Origin: Anabaena minutissima FACHB-250
GTDB lineage: Bacteria; Cyanobacteriota; Cyanobacteriia; Cyanobacteriales; Nostocaceae
Assembly (NCBI RefSeq): GCF_014697125.1
Contig: NZ_JACJRG010000016.1
Coordinates: 62,001-126,000 of the forward strand
Direction of reading: 5' to 3'
DNA: 64,000 nucleotides
Shown here: positions 27,193-34,536 of the stretch, in pieces
Layout: every line of letters begins with the position of its first letter
Position numbering within the stretch: position 1 is the first letter of the stretch
Notes under the pieces: model-generated
The model's database searches: none
Told to the model about the DNA's origin: nothing
The model's input: only the letters and a program-made list of their open reading frames with translations
Made by a program: the position numbers and the translations under genes

Positions 27193-28314
27193 TTAACCTT
27201 TAAACCCAGGGATTAATCTTTTTAGTGCGCGTCCAGCGACATTGCTATAGGAAAGTTCACCACATAAAACTTTACCTATGATTTGGGGACTAGAAGGACG
27301 CTTAATCCCAACTTGATAACCAAAACCAGGAAAGCGATAAAATGCTCCGGCTAATTTTTTTGCCCAAGCCATTTCCGAACCCCATCTTTCATGGATGATC
27401 TCGGTGTATTGTTCTAAAGCATTGATATCACCAGCAAGTGCTTGATCAATCATCCCAGCAGCTACTAAACCGCTAAAAATCGAGGGACGAATACCTTCAG
27501 CTGATATGGGATCAACTACACAAGCAGCTTCACCAGCTAAAACAGCATTTTGAGTATGCAGCTTTTGATTACCATCCCACACGCAAAGCGGATGACCATA
27601 TTGCTGACTATTTTTCACATCTACATTAAATGATTGGGCATATTCAGCCACAATTTTCTTAAAGTTTTGGGGTTCTCCACCAATAAAAGTGCCTACTCCA
27701 ATGGAATAACCATCAGCTTTAGGGAAGTTCCAAATATAGCCGTTTTTCACTAAACCAAACTCAACGTGAATTGTCGATTTGTCTTCCACATCAGCCGGAA
27801 TTTCCGCTTCTAAAGCCCCTGCTAGACGGCGTTTACGGTCTTTGAAGCCTAACCATTTTGCCATTGACCCCTTTGCACCATCTGCGGCGATGAGGTAGCG
27901 ACCTGCGACCTGACCATTGACTGTATTGACTTGCCAATGGTCGCTGTTAAATTCAATACCTGTAACTTCTGTGTTGTCGCGCAGTTCAGCACCTTGTTTC
28001 TGGGCTTGCTGGACTAAAAAATGGTCGAAAATATCTCGTCGCACCATCCAAACTGGTTCTTTGGTGGTGATTTTCGCTTCTACCGGATCATTTAAGTTCC
28101 AGGTAAAGCGAATTGAGTCCACTTTTAAGGAAATTGCTGGGCTAAAGTCAAAGTCAAACCAGTCAGCGATCGCAGGTGACACGCCACCACCACAAGGTTT
28201 ATATCTAGGTAGGGATTCTTTTTCTAAAATTAATACTGAACGCCCTTTTTTAGCTAAATGATATGCTGCTGTTCCACCCGCAGGCCCAGCACCAACAATG
28301 ATGGTGTCGTACAT
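27193..28314 (-). CDS. FAD-dependent oxidoreductase of the geranylgeranyl reductase family
   Basis: A protein of about 373 residues from ATG 28314 (MYDTIIVGAGPAGG); a longer frame reaches 28347. The N-terminal FAD-binding GxGxxG motif is followed by PRYKPCGGGVSPA, the ChlP/geranylgeranyl-reductase signature. DG-type and GEAACVVDPISAEGIR motifs occur later. This family reduces isoprenoid double bonds or lipid chains. It is probably not the essential ChlP, which is usually longer. The exact substrate is unknown. Confidence 0.82.
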   Translation of the reverse strand: MYDTIIVGAGPAGGTAAYHLAKKGRSVLILEKESLPRYKPCGGGVSPAIADWFDFDFSPAISLKVDSIRFTWNLNDPVEAKITTKEPVWMVRRDIFDHFLVQQAQKQGAELRDNTEVTGIEFNSDHWQVNTVNGQVAGRYLIAADGAKGSMAKWLGFKDRKRRLAGALEAEIPADVEDKSTIHVEFGLVKNGYIWNFPKADGYSIGVGTFIGGEPQNFKKIVAEYAQSFNVDVKNSQQYGHPLCVWDGNQKLHTQNAVLAGEAACVVDPISAEGIRPSIFSGLVAAGMIDQALAGDINALEQYTEIIHERWGSEMAWAKKLAGAFYRFPGFGYQVGIKRPSSPQIIGKVLCGELSYSNVAGRALKRLIPGFKG

Positions 28315-28460
28315 AAGCAATTCAAAATTCTTGCATTCAAAATTCAAAATTAATAACCCCAGAAAAAAGGGGAAAGTTCTCCAGGGAAAAAGAAAATTTA
28401 TTTCGCCTTTTCCCTTTGACCTTTTCCCCTCCTCCCATCAATAACAGGAAAGGCTTTACT

Positions 28461-28488
28461 GTCACCTGTCACCTGTCCCCTGTCCCCT
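28461..28488. repeat. Heptamer repeat array (GTCACCT/GTCCCCT)
   Basis: Two GTCACCT units followed by two GTCCCCT units, ending 2 bp before the frr stop codon. A related array with three GTCCCCT units occurs at 41190-41210. Confidence 0.7.
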
Positions 28489-28490
28489 AT

Positions 28491-29039
28491 TTAGACAGTG
28501 CTGATATCTTTTTCTTTTTCCGCCAGTAACTCGTCAATTTTTGTCGTGTACTGGTTGGTCAGTTTTTGCAGTTTATCTTGTTGGTCTTTGGATTCGTCCT
28601 CAGAAATCTCTGAGGCTTTCTCTTGTTTGCGAATGGAGTCTATCGCCTCACGGCGGATGTTGCGAATCCCTACGCGACCTTCTTCAGCGTACTTGGCGGC
28701 TATTTTGACTAGTTCTTTACGGCGATCGCTAGTTAATGGTGGTATATTCAATCGAATTACCGAACCGTCGTTGCTGGGTGTTAAACCTACATCTGAGAGG
28801 GAAATTGCCTTCTCAACTATATTTAAGCTGCTTTTATCGTAGGGCTGAATCAGGACGGTTGTAGCATCTGGGGTACTGATATTGGCCAGTGATTTTAAGG
28901 GTGTAGGTGAACCGTAGTAGTCCACCAATACTTTATCTAGCAAACTGGCATTAGCGCGGCCAGTGCGGATTGTGTTAAATGCTTGTTGAGTGGACTCAAC
29001 AGTTTTTTGCATTTTATTTTGAGCGTCAGCTAATTTCAC
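28491..29039 (-). CDS. frr: Ribosome recycling factor
   Basis: A 182-residue protein that splits post-termination ribosomes with EF-G. The preferred start is GTG 29039 (MKLADAQNKMQ), preceded by GGGAGG. Sequence landmarks are GRANASLLDKVLVDYYG, PLKSLANIS and RLNIPPLTSDRR, followed by the C-terminal coiled-coil. It overlaps the end of pyrH by 14 nt, so translation is coupled; the longer frame to 29054 is less likely. Confidence 0.95.
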   Translation of the reverse strand: MKLADAQNKMQKTVESTQQAFNTIRTGRANASLLDKVLVDYYGSPTPLKSLANISTPDATTVLIQPYDKSSLNIVEKAISLSDVGLTPSNDGSVIRLNIPPLTSDRRKELVKIAAKYAEEGRVGIRNIRREAIDSIRKQEKASEISEDESKDQQDKLQKLTNQYTTKIDELLAEKEKDISTV

Positions 29040-29757
29040 ACGAACCTCCCACAAGGGTACCGATAGATTCTCCTAAAACTGCCCGGCGAATATTGCCGCG
29101 CATTGTTAGGTCAAAGACTAAAATGGGGATATTGTTTTCTTTACACAAGGCGATCGCGGTACTATCCATTACCCGCAAATCATTGGCTAAAACATGGGTG
29201 TAGGTCAGACTAGTGTAACGTTTTGCATTCGGATAAATTTCCGGGTCAGCATCGTATATACCATCTACCTTAGTAGCTTTAAAAATTACTTCTGCATCAA
29301 TTTCTGCGGCTCTCAATGCTGCGGTAGTATCTGTAGTAAAAAATGGATTTCCAGAACCTGCGCCAAAAATAACCACCCGACCTTTTTCAAGATGACGGAT
29401 GGCGCGACGACGAATATATGGTTCTGCTAGTTCTTGCATAGCGATCGCAGTTTGTACCCGCGTCTGTACTCCTATACGTTCTAGTGAATCTTGCAGTGTC
29501 ATGGCGTTCATAACCGTGGCTATCATGCCAATGTAGTCGGCGGTTGCCCTGTCCATCCCCGCCGAAGCTGCTTTTACGCCGCGAAAGATGTTGCCACCAC
29601 CCACGACGATGGCCATCTGCACGCCTGTAGCTATCACCTCTGCGATTTCCTGGCCGATTTCTTTGACCACTTCTGGATCAATGCCATAGCCCATGTTGCC
29701 CATTAAGGCTTCACCGCTCAGTTTAAGTAAAACCCGTCGGTAATTCGTCGTTCCCAT
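29026..29757 (-). CDS. pyrH: Uridylate kinase (UMP kinase)
   Basis: A 243-residue protein phosphorylating UMP to UDP. The preferred start is ATG 29757 (MGTTNYRRVLLKLSGEAL), which matches the family; the longer frame to 29796 is unlikely. Landmarks are LLKLSGEAL, VVGGGNIFRG, ADYIGM, FGAGSGNPFFTTDT and STAIALC. Amino-acid-kinase fold. It precedes and overlaps frr, a conserved pairing in bacteria. Confidence 0.95.
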   Translation of the reverse strand: MGTTNYRRVLLKLSGEALMGNMGYGIDPEVVKEIGQEIAEVIATGVQMAIVVGGGNIFRGVKAASAGMDRATADYIGMIATVMNAMTLQDSLERIGVQTRVQTAIAMQELAEPYIRRRAIRHLEKGRVVIFGAGSGNPFFTTDTTAALRAAEIDAEVIFKATKVDGIYDADPEIYPNAKRYTSLTYTHVLANDLRVMDSTAIALCKENNIPILVFDLTMRGNIRRAVLGESIGTLVGGSCEIS

Positions 29758-29827
29758 GAAATCACGCTTTATCAAAAAAGTTGCAATTGCCTCCAATTTA
29801 AGATAGCAGTAGTATGACTATCTATGT

Positions 29828-30382
29828 CTATATCCGCCAGATTATTGAAGTGCCTACTGGTTCTGTTTCAGGTGTGGTGATTTCTTCACCTTTAAACAAG
29901 GCTGCGATCGCATTTCTGAGATAGTCTTCACCCGTACCTAATGGTTCGTGAGGATGATTGTCAATCTGTCCTCTATATCGCAATATACCATGACTGTCTA
30001 CCAGAAACGCCATCGGTGTAGCGATCGCGCCAAAACTCCGACTCACATCTTGGGTTGAATCCCATAGGTAAGGAAAGCTCAACTGGTGGTTTTCCGCAAA
30101 AACCTTCATACTTTCCAAGTTGTTCCCAGGAAACCCAGTATGATCACTGGCATTTATCCCAATTAATATAAATCCGTCTGCTTGAAATTCCGCTTGAATT
30201 TCTTTTAGTCTGTTGAGATATAAATTTACATAAGGGCAGTTGTGGCACATAAAAATGACACCAACTACACGGAAATTTTCTAAATAACGTCTAAGGTGGT
30301 GTACTTGATTGTGAATGCCTGGCAGTTCAAAATCTGGTGCGTAACCACCAACAGGAGTATCAATTGTTTCAGTTCTAGCCAT
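29828..30382 (-). CDS. Thioredoxin-like (AhpC/TSA-type redoxin) protein
   Basis: A protein of about 184 residues; the preferred start is ATG 30382 (MARTETIDTP), with AGAAAGAAG upstream. A longer frame reaches 30436. The thioredoxin fold shows VGVIFMCHNCPYV, so the active-site pair is C-H-N-C. The segments APDFELPGI and GINASDHTGF agree with redoxin proteins. Probably a thiol-disulfide or peroxiredoxin-like function; no specific substrate. The 454-bp region upstream (30383-30836) has no gene. Confidence 0.8.
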   Translation of the reverse strand: MARTETIDTPVGGYAPDFELPGIHNQVHHLRRYLENFRVVGVIFMCHNCPYVNLYLNRLKEIQAEFQADGFILIGINASDHTGFPGNNLESMKVFAENHQLSFPYLWDSTQDVSRSFGAIATPMAFLVDSHGILRYRGQIDNHPHEPLGTGEDYLRNAIAALFKGEEITTPETEPVGTSIIWRI

Positions 30383-30836
30383 CTTCTTTCTCTGGAAGGT
30401 ACTAGCAATAAAAATGTAGGTTAAGTTTTGCGTCAATTTTTTAGATGCAAACCACCCGTTAGCAGATGCTTAACATTCAATATATCTTATAAGCAGATTT
30501 CGGATACGCAACTTGTAAAACTACTGAATTTGCGCTTGTGTTATTTTCATGAACTTTTGGATAAATGAGGTATTACCCAGTCTTCATAACAAGAAATACG
30601 CCTGGCAGAATCATTGCTTTGAGTTATAAATTTGTCAGAAATTCAACTAGAAAATATTTAGTTCTATGTTTGATAAATTAGATGAAGATAAGGGATAATG
30701 AGCATGATGTTATTATGCGATCACTTGATAAATTTTGCTCAAAGTTTAGAATGATATTTATCAAGAATTACTCATGCCTTTGAGATTTTTATTTTTGAAA
30801 TTTGAAGCATAAATTTTTTAGTATTCGTAATTTCTC
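30383..30836. other. Intergenic region, no gene seen
   Basis: 454 bp of AT-rich DNA between divergent genes. I see no frame, repeat or hairpin worth naming. Confidence 0.4.
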
Positions 30837-31757
30837 ATGACTACTCAGACCATCAACTCTGATTCTCCAAAAACCTGGACTTGGCGAGGCTTCCCAATTT
30901 GCTATCAAACACAAGGAAATACAGGGCCATCTGTAGTTCTAGTGCATGGCTTTGGAGCTTCGTGGTTGCACTGGCGAAAAAATATTCCCGTGTTAGCCGA
31001 AAACTGCCGCGTTTATGCCATAGATTTAATTGGTTTCGGTGCTTCAGCTAAACCACAACCAGAAGTCGAAATGACATACACGCTAGAAAACTGGGGACAG
31101 CAAGTAGCAGATTTTTGTCGCGAAGTAGTAGGTGAACCAGCTTTTTTAGTAGGAAATTCTATTGGCTGTATTGTGGTGATGCAAGCAGCAGTGAGTAACC
31201 CAGACATTGCACTGGGAATTACTTTAATTAACTGTTCTCTACGATTATTGCACGATCGCAAACGAGAAACTTTACCTTGGTCACGTCGTTTTGGCGCACC
31301 TGTACTACAACGCATATTATCTATCAAACCAATTGGCAAATTCTTTTTTAATCAAGTTGCACAGCCAAAAACAGTCCGAAAAATTTTATTGCAAGCCTAC
31401 GCTAACGCGGAGATAGTTACAGATGAGTTAGTAGACATTCTCACAGCACCAGCAAAAGACCCTGGTGCTGTAGCGGTATTTTTAGCTTTCACCTCATATT
31501 CTACAGGGCCTTTACCCGAAGACCTTTTACCAATACTTCCTTGTCCAGCAATTATCTTATGGGGAACAGCCGACCCCTGGGAAAATATAGACTTAGGGAG
31601 AGAATTAGCCAATTATCCCCAAGTCCTCAAATTTATTCCCTTAGAAGGCGTAGGACATTGTCCTCAAGATGAAGCCCCTGAAATAGTCAACCCAATTATA
31701 CAAGACTGGGTTTGGGAGCGTTCCAGAATCCTGGATGCAGAAACACTGAATACCTAA
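30837..31757 (+). CDS. Alpha/beta-fold hydrolase
   Basis: A 306-residue hydrolase. The oxyanion segment is HGFGASWLHW, the nucleophile is Ser108 in VGNSIG, and the catalytic His is in LEGVGHCPQDEAP. An Asp in WGTADPWE completes the triad. No signal peptide, so it is cytoplasmic. The substrate cannot be given; cyanobacterial paralogues act on a range of esters, and plastid relatives include pheophytinase-like enzymes. Starts at ATG 30837. Confidence 0.85.
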   Translation: MTTQTINSDSPKTWTWRGFPICYQTQGNTGPSVVLVHGFGASWLHWRKNIPVLAENCRVYAIDLIGFGASAKPQPEVEMTYTLENWGQQVADFCREVVGEPAFLVGNSIGCIVVMQAAVSNPDIALGITLINCSLRLLHDRKRETLPWSRRFGAPVLQRILSIKPIGKFFFNQVAQPKTVRKILLQAYANAEIVTDELVDILTAPAKDPGAVAVFLAFTSYSTGPLPEDLLPILPCPAIILWGTADPWENIDLGRELANYPQVLKFIPLEGVGHCPQDEAPEIVNPIIQDWVWERSRILDAETLNT

Positions 31758-31766
31758 AAAAATTGT

Positions 31767-31791
31767 AGAGACGTTGCATTGCAACGTCTCT
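31767..31791 (+). terminator. Dispersed hairpin, possible terminator
   Basis: AGAGACGTTGCA, one-base loop, TGCAACGTCTCT: a 12-bp perfect stem 9 bp after the hydrolase stop codon (31757), preceded by an A-rich stretch. Fourth member of the family. Confidence 0.6.
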
Positions 31792-31827
31792 CACAAAGCG
31801 ATTCAGTGTTTGGGTTTGACCCATTTA

Positions 31828-32085
31828 TTATTTGTAAATACGTCCGCGCAGTTGGATTTTCCAGCCTCGACCATCTCTTCCATAGCCACTTTGACCCATC
31901 ATCATCCCTTGACCGTAACCACCTTTATCACCGCAAGGACAATCTTCTTCGTCTCCTTGAGGAAAACCCATTATGGGCATTTGATCTTGTGGTGCTATAG
32001 TTGAAAATTGACCTCCGACTAAAAATTCTTGTTGTTCTGTCGATAAATCCAGCAATAAATCGGATGCAATTGTTTGATTCAACAT
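31828..32085 (-). CDS. Double-glycine leader peptide precursor 1
   Basis: An 85-residue precursor: leader MLNQTIASDLLLDLSTEQQ, then EFLVGG with the cleavage site after the double glycine. The core is rich in Gly, Met, Gln and Asp, with CPCG and a GRGWKIQLRG tail. The leader matches those at 32653, 33217 and 33928. It is probably cut by the C39 peptidase domain of the exporter at 34537. Starts at ATG 32085 after GTGAGG. Confidence 0.8.
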   Translation of the reverse strand: MLNQTIASDLLLDLSTEQQEFLVGGQFSTIAPQDQMPIMGFPQGDEEDCPCGDKGGYGQGMMMGQSGYGRDGRGWKIQLRGRIYK

Positions 32086-32137
32086 AATTTTTTACCTCAC
32101 TTACTTAAATAGGTGTGTAAAACCTACATTTTTATTA
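32086..32137 (-). promoter_or_regulatory. Conserved 5' leader hairpin of precursor 1
   Basis: On the minus strand: TAGGT/ACCTA hairpin, then GTAAGTGAGG and the start codon. Same design as before the other three precursors (32931, 33381, 34146). The hairpin lies directly upstream of the ribosome-binding site. Confidence 0.7.
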
Positions 32138-32304
32138 TTAGAAATTAGGCGAATTTTTTAAATATTCTATAGTTATAGAAATACTAAATAAATATGTATC
32201 TTTTGGCTTAAAATAATATTATTTTAAATTGATTAGCATTTTAATATTTATGAATATGTTTTCTTCTAAGTCCTTCCATGATTAACACCTGAGAAAATAT
32301 ATAA

Positions 32305-32337
32305 GCACCCATATAGGAGAAATACCTTTATGGGTGC
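32305..32337. terminator. GCACCCA-family hairpin between precursor genes
   Basis: GCACCCATA pairs with TATGGGTGC in a 9-bp outer stem; AGG and CCT pair further inside. It follows the 32653-32931 gene on the minus strand, as related hairpins at 33139-33171 and 33684-33712 follow the others. Confidence 0.6.
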
Positions 32338-32652
32338 AAAATGGCAATTACTGTGTTAACTTCTTCTCAAATGTACGAGTACCAATTAGTTAAAACTAGT
32401 GGCAACTGGAGTCATGGAGAAGTAAAAAACTACGTGTTAGGTGTAGTACATAGTGGTCTGTCAAACCTACTTTGACGGTTGGAAAGACTCGATAAATCGA
32501 CGTCTATACAGAACAACTATTTGTCAATTATGCCTTGACAGACTACTAGTCTTAGCATCTCTGTTCCGTTGATTTAATCAAAGAACAGATAACATTTTCC
32601 AAACTCACTCAAAGTTTGATTTATCTTGAGTGAGTTATGGAAATCTTATCTA

Positions 32653-32931
32653 TCAGTCCTCCATACCATTGCCAGTGCTGATGCCACCATTTAAGCACTT
32701 AGCAAATGGCTTAACTGTTATGATGTGACCGATAACCATACGTGCTTTAGTAGGTAATGCTGGGGAAGTTGGTTCTTCACTCTCTTCACTACCAACACCA
32801 GCACTACCAACGCCACCGCTACCCATACCGCAACCACCTTTGTGCCGTTTCCATCTACCACCAGATAAAAGTTGCTGTTCATCTGTGGATAAATCGGTTA
32901 ATAAGTCGGTTGCAATTGTTTGACTGAACAT
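32653..32931 (-). CDS. Double-glycine leader peptide precursor 2
   Basis: A 92-residue precursor from ATG 32931 (the frame to 32946 adds five residues). The leader reads MFSQTIATDLLTDLSTDEQ and is followed by QLLSGG. The core starts RWKRHKGGCGMGSGG and continues with Gly/Val/Glu-rich sequence ending in CLNGGISTGNG. Preceded by the common hairpin plus GTGAGG leader. Confidence 0.78.
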   Translation of the reverse strand: MFSQTIATDLLTDLSTDEQQLLSGGRWKRHKGGCGMGSGGVGSAGVGSEESEEPTSPALPTKARMVIGHIITVKPFAKCLNGGISTGNGMED

Positions 32932-32985
32932 AATTCTTTTCCTCACTTACGTTACATAGGTGTTAATCACCTATACTTCTTTTAT
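32932..32985 (-). promoter_or_regulatory. Conserved 5' leader hairpin of precursor 2
   Basis: TAGGTG, loop ATTAA, CACCTA on the minus strand, then ACGTAAGTGAGG and the start codon, as for the other precursors. Confidence 0.7.
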
Positions 32986-33138
32986 ATATTTATTCTTGAT
33001 TAAAAAAAATATCCTTTGGTTATAAAAAAAATAGGTTAAAATTCTATCTTTAGATATTGCATAAAAAACTTTGAATCTAATGTTTTGTACTTAAAAAATA
33101 TTGAATATTTTAGGGTAATTAACCTTGAAAAATAAATA

Positions 33139-33171
33139 GCACCCACATAGGAAAAATACCTACATGAGTGC
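33139..33171. terminator. GCACCCA-family hairpin
   Basis: GCACCCACATAGG pairs, with some G-U pairs and one mismatch, with CCTACATGAGTGC. It lies downstream of precursor 3 on the minus strand. Confidence 0.55.
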
Positions 33172-33216
33172 AAAATCAGAGTTTAAATTACGTAACTAAT
33201 TAGTAAAGTTGCACGA

Positions 33217-33381
33217 TTAATAAAATCGTAAGCATCTCCTGATACATCTTCTCAATCTGAAATATCTTCTAGAGCCTCCAAATCCGCCTGAGAAACCTTC
33301 TTCTTGTCCTCCTGATAAAAGCTGCTGTTCATCTATAGATAAATCAGCGAATAAGTCGGTTGCAATTGTTTGATTCAACAT
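33217..33381 (-). CDS. Double-glycine leader peptide precursor 3 (short)
   Basis: A 54-residue precursor not obvious by length alone. Leader MLNQTIATDLFADLSIDEQ, cleavage after QLLSGG, then a short core QEEGFSGGFGGSRR continuing with Arg/Cys-rich residues (RLRRCIRRCLRFY). Start ATG 33381 (preceded by GTGAGGTAAAGAATT) and stop 33217. The leader is near-identical to those of precursors 1 and 2. Confidence 0.78.
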   Translation of the reverse strand: MLNQTIATDLFADLSIDEQQLLSGGQEEGFSGGFGGSRRYFRLRRCIRRCLRFY

Positions 33382-33431
33382 AATTCTTTACCTCACTTAC
33401 ATTATGTAGGTGCTACACACCTATGTTTTTA
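33382..33431 (-). promoter_or_regulatory. Conserved 5' leader hairpin of precursor 3
   Basis: TAGGTG, loop TGTAG, CACCTA on the minus strand, followed by TGTAAGTGAGG before the start codon. Confidence 0.7.
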
Positions 33432-33683
33432 TTATTAATTAAATATGAGGATAGTAACATATTCTATGGATATATAAATGTTGATTAAATATCTATCTTT
33501 AGTCTAAAAATAATAGCATCTTATTGGCAGGAAAAGTTATAGCTGCTAACAAAAAAAATATGTAATGCTTTTGTGAACAATTTTATTTTTATCTTGTCGA
33601 ATTAAGTTTAAAATTTACCCCGATATAAAAGTTATATAAGACTCCTATTTGATTGTTTTCAGTTAGTCTATATACGTAGGTAA

Positions 33684-33712
33684 GCACCCATGTTGATGAA
33701 TTGCATGGGTGT
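33684..33712. terminator. GCACCCA-family hairpin
   Basis: GCACCCATG and CATGGGTGT pair across an 11-nt loop (the last pair is G-U). It lies 3' of precursor 4 on the minus strand. Confidence 0.55.
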
Positions 33713-33927
33713 AATTATAGTAATATTTCTGCATTCAGAACTCAAAGGTGCGAAGATAATCAAGAAAAAGGAAGAAAGCTAGATATTAAGAATAGTATCT
33801 AGCTTTTTGATCTCTAAGTCGTTGATCTAACGAATTCAAAGAACAAATAAGACAGATAAAACGTACTCAATTTAATTAATAATTAGTAGTTTTATCTGTC
33901 TTCTCCTCCCACCACAAACCGCCATTT

Positions 33928-34146
33928 TTAACGTACTCGACGTACTCTTACGAGGCCAGTGCTGCTAATTCTGTAGACACGAGTAGTACCAACACCAGAA
34001 CTATCTAAGCCATCTCTACCTGTAGTGGATGTGGGTGTTTCTTCATCTCCACCCTCATCATCAAAGAATTGTCCACCAGCTAGAAGCTGTTGTTCATTTG
34101 TGGATAGATCCACAATTAAATCTGATAAAGCCATTTGCTGTAACAT
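33928..34146 (-). CDS. Double-glycine leader peptide precursor 4
   Basis: A 72-residue precursor starting at ATG 34146. Leader MLQQMALSDLIVDLSTNEQ, cleavage after QLLAGG. The core begins QFFDDEGGDEETPTSTTGRD and ends with an Arg-rich tail (RVRRVR). Its leader is more divergent than the others but aligns without gaps. It is the first of the four after the exporter on the minus strand. Confidence 0.78.
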   Translation of the reverse strand: MLQQMALSDLIVDLSTNEQQLLAGGQFFDDEGGDEETPTSTTGRDGLDSSGVGTTRVYRISSTGLVRVRRVR

Positions 34147-34200
34147 GATTTTTTTACCTCACTTACGTTAAATAGGTGTTGAATCACCTATGCTTTTATT
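34147..34200 (-). promoter_or_regulatory. Conserved 5' leader hairpin of precursor 4
   Basis: TAGGTG, loop ATTCAA, CACCTA, then AACGTAAGTGAGG before the start codon, as in the other three. Confidence 0.7.
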
Positions 34201-34336
34201 ATTAGGTGTTTCCCAATAATTTGAATTATCCTTAAGTTAGAAAAGCACTGATTTTGTTTTATTTCTTTTGGATAATGAAAAGTCAAATAGCAAGTGTTAA
34301 ACCATGAAACATATAAATATTTATTTTCATCAAAAT

Positions 34337-34356
34337 AGAGCTATATATATAGCTCT
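34337..34356. terminator. Perfect palindrome between exporter and precursor 4
   Basis: AGAGCTATATATATAGCTCT is a 20-bp perfect palindrome in the 390-bp gap. It could be an operator or a hairpin in the transcript. Confidence 0.45.
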
Positions 34357-34492
34357 TATCGGTTGAGTGAAGTAAGTACAAAAAACCACGCTCAATCTCT
34401 TTCTACAAGCGAAAAAGAGTCTAACATATAGCTTATGTGATCAGGAAAAATTATAATGCAACTAATAATTTTCTAAAATTACTTAATATCAT

Positions 34493-34516
34493 ATAGGACT
34501 CATATTTGAGTCCTAT
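34493..34516 (-). terminator. Terminator-like hairpin after the exporter gene
   Basis: ATAGGACTCA, loop TATT, TGAGTCCTAT: a 10-bp perfect stem 21 bp past the ABC-transporter stop codon on the minus strand. Confidence 0.6.
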
Positions 34517-34536
34517 ATTTATGGATATAACCACAT

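Noticed and set aside
32341..32475. A 44-codon plus-strand frame (MAITVLTSSQ...) within the precursor island
   Set aside because: No ribosome-binding site that fits well, no family signal, and opposite to the precursor genes.
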